This document shows positions 30,434-37,875 of a stretch of 49,947 nt of DNA, piece after piece. Origin of the DNA: JANXQG01 sp037147235 (GTDB taxonomy: Bacteria; Planctomycetota; Planctomycetia; Pirellulales; Thermoguttaceae); assembly GCA_037147235.1 (NCBI GenBank), contig JBAWVO010000007.1, positions 1-49,947 of the forward strand, read 5' to 3'. Both the position numbers and the translations under genes were made by a program. Numbering within the stretch: the stretch's first letter is position 1; every line of letters starts with the position of its first letter. The notes below the pieces were generated by a model. The model did no database searches, was not told where the DNA came from, and saw only the letters and a program-made list of their open reading frames with translations.

Positions 30434-33025
30434 TTAGGCCAGTCTGATTTTGAGGGCCTTGATCGCTTCAAACCAGAGGATACTGACGATACCACCAGCA
30501 ATACATATCGCCACATCAACGACATGCAATTGATTGAAATGGAACAGTTCGCGAACGAAAGGCACATTAAGCACAATGGTCAACATGACTGCGGCACCAC
30601 CCACCACCCACCACAAAGCCGCGTTCGGCTCCTTGAACATGGACAGGATGGTGCGCGACCAAGAACGATTCGTGAGGATCAGCGAGATGTTGGCCACGAC
30701 CAGTGTCGTAAATACCAGTGCCCGTCGGGTGCCATCCTCCGCGTGCCCTAGCAGTCCCGCCGCCCAGTATACGACCAGTAGAACGGCCAGAACGCTCGCA
30801 CCTTGAAGAAGACTCAAGCCGACCGAGCGGAGGTTGAAAAGCCTCTCCGTGGGGTTGCGCGGAGGGCGGTTCATCGTATTAGGCTCCGCATCTTCCGCCT
30901 CGAAGATCACCGAACAAGCCGGATCGATGATCAGTTCGAGGAAGACCACATGAATCGGCAGGAGCAACAGCGGCCAATCGGAAAAGAAGACGGGGACCAT
31001 CGACAATCCGGCAATCGGAACGTGGACCGCGAAGATGTAGGAGACGGCCTTCTTGATATTATCGAAGATCCGCCGTCCCATCTTCACGGCCTGAACGATC
31101 GATGCGAAATCATCCTGAAGCAGCACGAGGGCGGACGCCTCGCGAGCCACGTCCGTACCTCTCCCACCCATGGCAATTCCGATATGGGCCGCCTTGAGGG
31201 CTGGTGCGTCATTCACCCCATCGCCCGTCATGGCGACCACCTCGCGATTGGCCTTCAGGGCGTTCACAATCTGTAGTTTCTGTTCCGGCACGACGCGTGC
31301 AAAGATATTGACAACCCGAATACGTTCTGCGAGTTCTTGTTCACTCATTTTATTGAGTTCCGGGCCGCTAATGACCGACTCCGGGCAATTCAGGCCAATC
31401 TGCCGCCCAATGCTTTGGGCCGTCACTGGGTAGTCCCCCGTAATCATGATTACCCGGACACCAGCGCGATAACACTCCTGGATGGCTGCGGGGACTTCCG
31501 GGCGAACTGGGTCGGCAAGGCCAACTAGGCCCAGAAACTTGAAGTGAACGTCATGTTGGCCGGAGGGTAATTCGGTCGGCTTAACACGGCCTTCAGCCAC
31601 GGCAAGCACACGTAGCCCGCGACCGGCCATCGCAGTCACGTTGCCCGCCAGCTTTTCGTTCTGCGGTGCATCAAAGTGACACAGGTCGGCAATCGCTTCC
31701 GGCGCGCCTTTGGCGGCGACTATGTAGTCGGCACCGCTTGGTGATTGCCAGACATGTGAGAGTGCCAGCAGTTCCGGTGAAAGTGGGTACTCATGTACCA
31801 GGGTCCATGTGGCGTGAAGGTGCTCGGTGCCTGTCAAGTGCCGATCGCCCAACTGCCGTATCGCCTTCTCCATCGGATCGAAGGGATCCCGCTTGCTGGC
31901 GAGTACCGCGAACTCCAGGGTGCGATGAAACTTCTCCGGTAGCATGCCGTCTGCCTGACCAGCGACTTCAAAGTCACCTCCCTCGCTGGACAATTGCTGC
32001 ACGGACATCTGATTCAGGGTCAATGTTCCGGTTTTATCGACGCAGAGTACGGTTGCGGCACCAAGGGTCTCGATGGCCGGCATGCGGCGGGTCAACACCC
32101 GGTGTCGCGATATACGCCACGCCCCCAATGCCAGGAAGATCGTCAAGACCACGGGGAGTTCCTCGGGCAAGGTCGCCATAGCCATGGTGATTCCTGCTAA
32201 GAAACCCTCCTTCCAGGAGTCGGCCGTGTTGCCGCGACTGAGGCCAAAGGCCACCACGACAATTACGCAGAGGGTCAATCCGACGGCGGCCAGATAGCGG
32301 ACGAGCTTGCCCGTCTCTTTCTGTAGGAGTGTCTGCTCCGACTCGATACCATGAATGGCCTTGCCGATCTTGCCAAGTTCAGTCCGCATGCCGGTTCGCT
32401 GAACCTCCGCCGCGCCCTGACCACTGGTGACCAGGGTGCCGGAGAACAGAAAAGGCAAATCGTCACCGCCCGGCGGTCCCATTTCCGGTGAACCGGTGCC
32501 TGGAACCTTGCTCACCGGCACCGATTCGCCGGTGAGCAACGATTCATCAATGGAGAGATTTATCCCTTGCAGGAGAACGGCATCTGCCGGAACGCGGTCA
32601 CCCTCGGACACAAGCACGATGTCACCGCGGACGACGTCCCGGCCGGGGATGCGCATTTGCTTTCCGTCCCGAATGACCAAAGCCCTTGGACTGGACAGAT
32701 CCTTGAGTGCCTCTAAGGCCCGCTCGGTTCGCCGCTCCTGGACGATGGTGATCCCCATGACCACGAAAACGAAGCCGAGGAGCATCAGGGCGTCCGTCAA
32801 CTCACCCGTGAGCATATAGAGTACGCCGCACGCGACCAGCAGCAAGAACATAGGCTCGCGGACGACTTCCAGGGCGATCGTCAGGATAGTGCGCTGCCGG
32901 CTGGAAGGCAACTCGTTGTAACCATCTTCTTGCAGCCTCTCGGCGGCGCAGTTTTGAGTAAGGCCCGAGGCATTCTGAATGTCGAAGGTAATTGCCATGT
33001 TGTGTGTCTCTTTACCTCCTCTCAT
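30434..33025 (-). CDS. P-type cation-transporting ATPase (P2-like)
   Basis: 863 residues. It is an ion pump energised through an aspartyl-phosphate: Asp330 in CVDKTGTLTLNQ. Other motifs are TGES in the actuator domain, TLPEELPVV in membrane helix 4, KGAPEA in the nucleotide domain and TGDGVNDAPALKAAHIGIAM. About ten membrane helices, with no metal-binding N-terminal domain and no CPx motif, argue against a copper or zinc P1B pump; Ca2+, Mg2+ or Na+/K+ is more likely. The helix-4 PEEL variant (rather than PEGL of SERCA) leaves the ion open. Its ATG overlaps the preceding stop (ATGA), so it is translationally coupled. Confidence 0.9.
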   Translation of the reverse strand: MRGGKETHNMAITFDIQNASGLTQNCAAERLQEDGYNELPSSRQRTILTIALEVVREPMFLLLVACGVLYMLTGELTDALMLLGFVFVVMGITIVQERRTERALEALKDLSSPRALVIRDGKQMRIPGRDVVRGDIVLVSEGDRVPADAVLLQGINLSIDESLLTGESVPVSKVPGTGSPEMGPPGGDDLPFLFSGTLVTSGQGAAEVQRTGMRTELGKIGKAIHGIESEQTLLQKETGKLVRYLAAVGLTLCVIVVVAFGLSRGNTADSWKEGFLAGITMAMATLPEELPVVLTIFLALGAWRISRHRVLTRRMPAIETLGAATVLCVDKTGTLTLNQMSVQQLSSEGGDFEVAGQADGMLPEKFHRTLEFAVLASKRDPFDPMEKAIRQLGDRHLTGTEHLHATWTLVHEYPLSPELLALSHVWQSPSGADYIVAAKGAPEAIADLCHFDAPQNEKLAGNVTAMAGRGLRVLAVAEGRVKPTELPSGQHDVHFKFLGLVGLADPVRPEVPAAIQECYRAGVRVIMITGDYPVTAQSIGRQIGLNCPESVISGPELNKMSEQELAERIRVVNIFARVVPEQKLQIVNALKANREVVAMTGDGVNDAPALKAAHIGIAMGGRGTDVAREASALVLLQDDFASIVQAVKMGRRIFDNIKKAVSYIFAVHVPIAGLSMVPVFFSDWPLLLLPIHVVFLELIIDPACSVIFEAEDAEPNTMNRPPRNPTERLFNLRSVGLSLLQGASVLAVLLVVYWAAGLLGHAEDGTRRALVFTTLVVANISLILTNRSWSRTILSMFKEPNAALWWVVGGAAVMLTIVLNVPFVRELFHFNQLHVVDVAICIAGGIVSILWFEAIKALKIRLA

Positions 33026-33405
33026 CGTGCCCGTACAGGTTCAGGCTTATGATTTCTTACTGGTTCTTCTGGTACAACCTCGATATCCAACTCAATCACT
33101 TCCGGCCGATCAAGCCCCATTGCATGGAATGTTTCAAGGAGGCCGGCCAGGGCGAGTTGAATGGCATGATAAGAGGCAGCCCAACCACTCACAACGACGC
33201 GAGATCCGAGGATCTGTACCTTTGGCAAACGGACCCGCCCACCTGTGCGGTGGGAAATGGAACTCGCGAGAATATATTGTAGATCCATAGCCGAGTGAAT
33301 AGGCAATGGAGCTTTTCCTAGGTCTGAGTTCCTCTTGAATTCGTGCGCGTCATGGTATCGATGTACCACATCTTGGCCATTTCGTGCATTTGCGACCAAC
33401 ATCAT
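33022..33405 (-). CDS. BON-domain-like small protein
   Basis: 127 residues. The central strand-helix pattern PKVQILGSRVVVSGWAASYH followed by AIQLALAGLLETF and VIELDIEVV matches the BON-like protein upstream of hypF (GDRVWLHGS.SSYY..QLA). Both keep G-x-R-V, S-Y and Q-L-A. The N-terminal 40 residues are polar. It is coupled on both sides by 4-base ATGA overlaps with hpf and the P-type ATPase gene, which suggests it works with one of them. BON domains bind lipids or ligands. The assignment is by pattern only. Confidence 0.6.
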   Translation of the reverse strand: MMLVANARNGQDVVHRYHDAHEFKRNSDLGKAPLPIHSAMDLQYILASSISHRTGGRVRLPKVQILGSRVVVSGWAASYHAIQLALAGLLETFHAMGLDRPEVIELDIEVVPEEPVRNHKPEPVRAR

Positions 33406-33818
33406 GCGAACTCCTGCTGTTGTGCCTCGCTAGGAACATTCGTCTCGATGTGCAAGCTCTGAGGCAGTTCAGGTTCAGGTGACATTGGGTAAATGGATGT
33501 TCGACAATGCCTCGAACTTCGTCGCCGTTGCAGTGTCCGACTGACAACTTGACCAGCCCGGTCCGCAGCCGACGCGACGGCGGCCAATGCGTTGTGGCTA
33601 GTCTCTTCGATGGTTATCTTTCCACAATTCGGCATCCGCACGACGAGGCGACATTGTTTATCGACGCCTTCTCGGGGACCGTTCAAATCCTCAAGGCCCA
33701 CGATCACTGACGATATCTGTCCGTCGAAACGGTTGAGGGCGAATTGTATGCGGCGTTCCATGGTGTCGCGATCGTCAACATGTAACCGAAAATTCTTGCT
33801 GCGAATCTGCAATTGCAT
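33402..33818 (-). CDS. hpf: HPF/RaiA-family ribosome hibernation factor
   Basis: 138 residues. ATG 33818 follows AAGGAG. The N-terminal ~100 residues have the HPF fold: MQLQIRSKNFRLHVDDRDTM, ERRIQFALNRFDGQI, LEDLNGPREGVDKQCRLVV, ITIEETSHNALAAVASAADR and AGQVVSRTLQRRR. The Pro-rich tail does not look like the long-HPF dimerisation domain, so it is a short-type protein. It would bind the 30S decoding region and silence ribosomes under stress. It heads the operon that ends at 25254. A second HPF elsewhere is likely, as in most bacteria, and this one may be condition-specific. Confidence 0.85.
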   Translation of the reverse strand: MQLQIRSKNFRLHVDDRDTMERRIQFALNRFDGQISSVIVGLEDLNGPREGVDKQCRLVVRMPNCGKITIEETSHNALAAVASAADRAGQVVSRTLQRRRSSRHCRTSIYPMSPEPELPQSLHIETNVPSEAQQQEFA

Positions 33819-33884
33819 CGTTATGCTCCTTGAAGGGATTAAAGGTTTTGAAATCTCCGTTGGCCATTCTCACTAACATGTGTT

Positions 33885-33996
33885 AGGATCGTCGAATCAA
33901 TAACTGTCGCGTATCGCGTACACGCCGAGTGTGAGTGGACGGCACACGGGGTGTACCTGCTAAATATTTCACGACAGTTATTGATTTGCCGGTCCT
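33885..33996. repeat. MITE/REP-like element, copy 1 (AGGATCG family)
   Basis: The terminal inverted repeats are about 25 bp and imperfect: AGGATCGTCGAATCAATAAC followed by TGTCG at the left, and CGACAGTTATTGATTTGCCG followed by GTCCT at the right. The middle carries GCCGAGTGTG and the hairpin-forming GGCACACGGGGTGTACC. Copies 2 and 3 are at 37440 and 46441. The right end supplies the stop codon of the small membrane protein gene at 33978. Confidence 0.85.
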
Positions 33997-34406
33997 TGGG
34001 GACTTGCCAGAGATGGTTTTCCGAGACGTACACGTAACGCATTGATTCCGCTCAAGACTCCTGGCACACTCAATAACTTCCGCACCCATTGTTGTTTTCC
34101 GGGAAAATCAACAAGAATTAGCCCAACCAAAACAAACGGCAGTCCTGGTCCTGGAACCCCTGGTAATGCCAAAACTAGGCCGATCGCAATGACCAAAAGT
34201 CCGACGAGGTTCTTTCCGATCCTACGAACCCAACGCGGTACCGGATTCGCCTGTGTACTGCCCAACGATGTATCCGGGGTCTGAAGGAATGTGGGGGGTA
34301 ATGTCGCCACAAATGCAATCAACACCATGGTGCCCAGCGCAAAGCTGAGTAGTAAGGCGACCACGCCCCAAAAAATGGTGTTCCAGTTGAAAATAATATA
34401 ATCCAT
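33978..34406 (-). CDS. Small membrane protein, PGPGW-like
   Basis: 142 residues. Helix 1 is FWGVVALLLSFALGTMVLIAF. Helix 2/3 region is NLVGLLVIAIGLVLALPGVP followed by GPGLPFVLVGLILVDFP. The PGVPGPGLPFVLVGLILVDFPGKQ core resembles the PGPGW family of putative transmembrane proteins. The last residues (GPANQ) and the TAA stop lie inside the MITE-like element at 33885-33996, so the original C-terminus was probably replaced when the element inserted. Function unknown. Confidence 0.7.
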   Translation of the reverse strand: MDYIIFNWNTIFWGVVALLLSFALGTMVLIAFVATLPPTFLQTPDTSLGSTQANPVPRWVRRIGKNLVGLLVIAIGLVLALPGVPGPGLPFVLVGLILVDFPGKQQWVRKLLSVPGVLSGINALRVRLGKPSLASPQGPANQ

Positions 34407-34446
34407 ATACCAACTCGTTTATGTTCATTCACGGCCTTGCCACCAC

Positions 34447-35076
34447 CTACCGCGTAAAGGCGAATGACCTTGATGGTGCTGGGGCCACCGTGTTGTTCAG
34501 TATGGCTGCGGCGGTGGACAACGTATGCATGGTGTATAAGCGTTCCGTCAACTGCCTGGGGCTGAGCGGCTTTGTCTGGTAGTCGTCGACTCGGAATGAC
34601 GAAAGTCGATAGAGGAGGCTCCGATTTCCACCGTACATGAGAAGGAGCACGCAAATGGGCCGAATCTCTGGCTCCTCATGCATCAAAGCCAATACTCCCT
34701 CGCCCCCTCCCCATAGGATCGTTGGGTCCAGTACGAGGATATCCGGCGCGAAGTCCCGCAACTTTTCCATGCACGCCAGGCCGGTGGTGGCCGTGGCCAC
34801 GATTGCACCGTGTTGGCTGAGATGCTCGCGATAGGTAGCCAAAAGAAACTCATCCCGATCGGCGATTAGAATACGGACTGACATCATAGCTTCTCCAATG
34901 TCCAAGGGCACTTTAGCAAGAATCCGTTCGCGCACTTCACCACGATGCACAACCAGGTTGGCCGGGGCCGAGATCCCGAGACGAACCCGGCTAGGTGTGG
35001 CATCGAGAATGGTCATCGTCAACTGACATTGCGGAACGACCACTTGTTCCCCAACTTTTCGAGTTAGTACTAACAT
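34447..35076 (-). CDS. csrA: CsrA-receiver domain fusion protein
   Basis: About 209 residues from ATG 35076. Residues 1-52 are CsrA/RsmA: MLVLTRKVGEQVVV, LGISAPANLVVHRGEVRERI. CsrA binds GGA motifs in mRNA leaders and blocks or stabilises them. A 12-residue linker leads straight into a response-regulator-like domain (SVRILIADRDEFLLATYREH, PDILVLDP with candidate phospho-Asp117, late Lys in YQTKPLS). The acidic pocket is partly altered (DRD) and the usual Thr/Ser site reads LLLMYGG, so phosphorylation is uncertain. Met64-Met65 have an ideal internal GGAG, so the receiver part may also be made alone. The gene lies just downstream of the GND-repeat gene. Confidence 0.82.
   Translation of the reverse strand: MLVLTRKVGEQVVVPQCQLTMTILDATPSRVRLGISAPANLVVHRGEVRERILAKVPLDIGEAMMSVRILIADRDEFLLATYREHLSQHGAIVATATTGLACMEKLRDFAPDILVLDPTILWGGGEGVLALMHEEPEIRPICVLLLMYGGNRSLLYRLSSFRVDDYQTKPLSPRQLTERLYTMHTLSTAAAILNNTVAPAPSRSFAFTR
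34884..34896 (-). promoter_or_regulatory. Internal ribosome-binding site in the csrA-receiver gene
   Basis: GGAG at 34896-34893 is followed after five bases by ATGATG at 34887-34882, in frame with CsrA and exactly at the start of the receiver domain (MMSVRILIADRD). It could yield a free receiver protein alongside the fusion, or be a relic of two formerly separate genes. Confidence 0.5.
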
Positions 35077-35095
35077 TTTCGGCTCTTTCAGGTAG

Positions 35096-37402
35096 TTACT
35101 GCCCTGGCGGTCGGGCAACGGTTTTGGTGGTAGAATTAGCCGTCTGCGATCCTGTAACGGCATCAACGGTAGTCTCGCCGGTGCGTGGGCGGTCGATGAG
35201 AAATCCACCCGCCCAACCGCGCTGAGTAATAGCATTATTGCTGGCTTTGCAGCCATACTCATCCTTGCCACCGTAATCGATCAGGAAGCTGAAGTTCCCG
35301 CCGCACGCAGGCAAAGGATGATAGGACATGCTGGGTAACGCATAGGCCTGGCTCTGTCCGGTATAGACGTCGTTGCCGCCATAATCGAAAAGTATCCCCA
35401 TACTGCCTTGAGCCCCTTGTCCCTGGACCGTGCTGCTATTGCCTTCATAACGGTCGTTGCCACCAAAATCGGCCAACATGCCCAGTGAGCAGTCCCAGCC
35501 AAAGCCAATGCCCATGATCCAGCCACGATACACGTCGTCCCCGGCGTCATCGAAGAGGAAACCCATGGAAAAGTGACAACCCCAGCCATTTCCAAACCGT
35601 TGATACTCGGGCTGGGTGCGGGAACCGCCGTTATACGCCTTTTCGGTGGAACCCAAGTGCTTGTCGTTACCGGCGAAGTCGCGTAGAAAACCTAATCCAA
35701 ACCAGTAACCGCCGCCGTGGGAAAGGTAGTCGAATTCATATACATCATCGCCCGAGCCATCCAACAGCACGCCGATCCCGCCGTTGGCAACCTGCCGGAT
35801 GCCTGCGCCAACGCCCTGTCCCCATCCCTCCAATCCCGGAGTTTCCTTGTAGGAATCAGGATAGGTACCACCGGCGAAATAGCGATCATCGCCGGTCACG
35901 TCGTCGAGTAGTCCAAAACCTAGTGGCCCGCCAAAGCCTTGGCCCCACATCGCACAGCGGTAGCGGTCGTCGCCGCTGCGATCGATTAAGATACCCAGAC
36001 CGCCCAAGGCATGTGCCTGCACGCGACGCTGGGCTTTGTAGACATCGTTGCCGCCGTTGTCGATGAGGATGCCGATTCCGGCGATTGATGAGCCTTGGGC
36101 CACATCGCGTGCGTCGTATATGTCGTTGCCTTCCCAGTCCAGCAACAACGATACGCCCAGAATTACCCCACCCTGGATTCCCGGTCGCGTACCGCGATAC
36201 ACGTCATTGCCCTTGAGGTCGATGATCACCAACACGGGTCGTTGGCTGGAAACAACTCCCTCGATATATTCATCGTCGCCCCCCAGGTCGATCACGGCGG
36301 CTACATCCGGCATTTCATCGAGACGGTAGACGTTCTTATCGCGTCCGCCAACCAGGATCGTGCCAACCGGCGTGGTAATCCTCTTGAGTACGCGGCCCGA
36401 CACCCCAGGCACCTTCACGTCCCCTTCTTCGGGAATCGCATCGAGTTGTTTACGGAACTCTTCGGTGATTAAGGGGAGTATATCCTCGGCCGCCGCCAGC
36501 ATTGCGCCCCGGTCCATCTTCTCCATCAGGTCGCACAGTCGGCGAGCGGAAGAACGATCATTCAATGTGTGCCCGACATTGTTTCCCCCGACAAAAACTG
36601 AGTACGAACGGTCCGCCACCTCGTTGATCTCCGACTTGCTTAACGGAGCGAGGGCGGCCGAGTAGTTAGAATGTACAGCCACAAGCACTTGCTGTAGGAC
36701 TTCAAGGGCTTGTTCATGGGACTGCACCTTGGGCATCGGCGGGAGGTCTCGTTTGGGTAAATCAAGCTTTTCCCGTGCGATACGCAGTACTTTCGCTACT
36801 CCAGCCACCCCGCCCAGCACTGCTTGATGCAGTTCTCGCGTGAATCTCTCCGCTTCCGCCGGTGCGGCAGTTGGATTGCGCATCATCCGATCGTACCATT
36901 TCAGGCGGCAATTGCCGGCAAGCTCTGAGCCAGTGTTCTTTCCAGCACTCACATCCATGCGGCTGGCCATATAACTGCTCCAGCGGGAGAACTCCGACTC
37001 CAGTTGGCGCAAACGAATGGCCGTGGCGATCTCCTGTACCATGAGAGCCACTTTGCCGGCCGCCAACGGGTCACCGATCGCTGCGGGGGCCGCCGGTTTG
37101 CTGCCTTGGTCAACCGAAGATGCGTTCTTCTCTTCGTCGGTCAGCAGATTTTTCGCGAACATCGACGCCGGCTTAGGGTCAGCCGCGGGTAATGCGATTT
37201 CCGTCGGGCGCACCCTTTGCAGTTCACGAGGCTGATAGAACGTCTGCTTCGGTTCATTGTCGTCCGAATCGCCCCGCGACGGCCCAAAGAGCCTGCCCCG
37301 CTTGGCCCCGCCCGCCACCACAACGATGAGAAGTGCGGCTAAAACAATGGAACTGGTGCGCGAGGCCCGAACCGCGTGGTTCAGACAAATGCTGAAAGTC
37401 AT
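35096..37402 (-). CDS. Secreted/anchored 'G-N-D-x-Y' repeat protein, unknown function
   Basis: 768 residues. ATG 37402 follows AAGGAG. An N-terminal membrane anchor (SSIVLAALLIVVVAGG) is followed by a helical region to about residue 330. The last ~400 residues hold twelve repeats built on G-(G/N/D)-(N/D/K)-D-x-Y about 25-45 residues apart (LGGDDEY, LKGNDVY, WEGNDIY, NGGNDVY, RSGDDRY, VTGDDRY, GSGDDVY, FAGNDKH, DAGDDVY, FGGNDRY, YGGNDVY, YGGKDEY). Each is followed by a Gly-rich stretch and a hydrophobic strand such as GGLGILID. This suggests a beta-solenoid with stacked Asp/Asn ladders that could bind Ca2+. It is not a canonical RTX nonapeptide. No known family. Confidence 0.75.
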   Translation of the reverse strand: MTFSICLNHAVRASRTSSIVLAALLIVVVAGGAKRGRLFGPSRGDSDDNEPKQTFYQPRELQRVRPTEIALPAADPKPASMFAKNLLTDEEKNASSVDQGSKPAAPAAIGDPLAAGKVALMVQEIATAIRLRQLESEFSRWSSYMASRMDVSAGKNTGSELAGNCRLKWYDRMMRNPTAAPAEAERFTRELHQAVLGGVAGVAKVLRIAREKLDLPKRDLPPMPKVQSHEQALEVLQQVLVAVHSNYSAALAPLSKSEINEVADRSYSVFVGGNNVGHTLNDRSSARRLCDLMEKMDRGAMLAAAEDILPLITEEFRKQLDAIPEEGDVKVPGVSGRVLKRITTPVGTILVGGRDKNVYRLDEMPDVAAVIDLGGDDEYIEGVVSSQRPVLVIIDLKGNDVYRGTRPGIQGGVILGVSLLLDWEGNDIYDARDVAQGSSIAGIGILIDNGGNDVYKAQRRVQAHALGGLGILIDRSGDDRYRCAMWGQGFGGPLGFGLLDDVTGDDRYFAGGTYPDSYKETPGLEGWGQGVGAGIRQVANGGIGVLLDGSGDDVYEFDYLSHGGGYWFGLGFLRDFAGNDKHLGSTEKAYNGGSRTQPEYQRFGNGWGCHFSMGFLFDDAGDDVYRGWIMGIGFGWDCSLGMLADFGGNDRYEGNSSTVQGQGAQGSMGILFDYGGNDVYTGQSQAYALPSMSYHPLPACGGNFSFLIDYGGKDEYGCKASNNAITQRGWAGGFLIDRPRTGETTVDAVTGSQTANSTTKTVARPPGQ

Positions 37403-37875
37403 GTAGCGACTCCTTTCGCCGCGAGGGCGTCATTGGTTTAGGATCGGCGAATCAATAACTGTCATGCACACACGCCGAGTGTGGGCGAACGGCACACGGA
37501 GTGTGCCTGCTGCTATTCTTGCGACAGTTATTGGTTCGCCGATCCTTACTTTGTCGAGCGGAACTAGAGCAACGATTGTGCCATCCTATGAAAATGATAG
37601 ATATTCTGTGTGTAACTATAGTTGCGGGAAGACTTTACGGCGGAAGCCTTCACTCTCTCCGGCCGCCGCCTGTTGTGTGACACGGTCGAAATGTGAAAGA
37701 TAATGTCTTTTGGCATGAAAGATTCTTTCAAGCAGTGCAGCGGACTGGCGGAGGTGGACTTGTCGCAAGTCATTCCTTAGAATAGAGTTGCGACAAATGG
37801 GTGTCGCCCGCAGACTTCTTGGTGCGGCTGGCATTGCAATTGCGTATAGAAGTGACCAAGAAAGGTAACACGATT
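37403..37875. promoter_or_regulatory. Divergent control region with MITE insertion
   Basis: 473 bases between the GND-repeat gene (minus) and the histidine kinase gene (plus). The MITE-like element at 37440-37546 sits only 38 bases from the GND-repeat start, so it probably carries or displaces that gene's promoter. The remainder holds no recognisable gene. I found no convincing -24/-12 sigma-54 site by eye. Confidence 0.5.
37440..37546. repeat. MITE/REP-like element, copy 2 (AGGATCG family)
   Basis: 107 bp with terminal inverted repeats AGGATCGGCGAATCAATAAC and the complementary GGTTCGCCGATCCT end. The interior has CGCCGAGTGTGGGCG and the hairpin GGCACACGGAGTGTGCC. It is nearly identical in plan to the copies at 33885 and 46441. 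Confidence 0.88.

Noticed and set aside
35096..37402. RTX (hemolysin-type) calcium-binding protein
   Set aside because: The repeats are 25-45 residues long with G-x-(N/D)-D-x-Y; the RTX nonapeptide spacing is absent.
37551..37800. Sigma-54 (-24/-12) promoter between the GND-repeat gene and the kinase gene
   Set aside because: I looked for TGGC-N8-TTGC-type spacing in this gap and upstream of hpf by eye and found no convincing match; a weight-matrix scan would be decisive.
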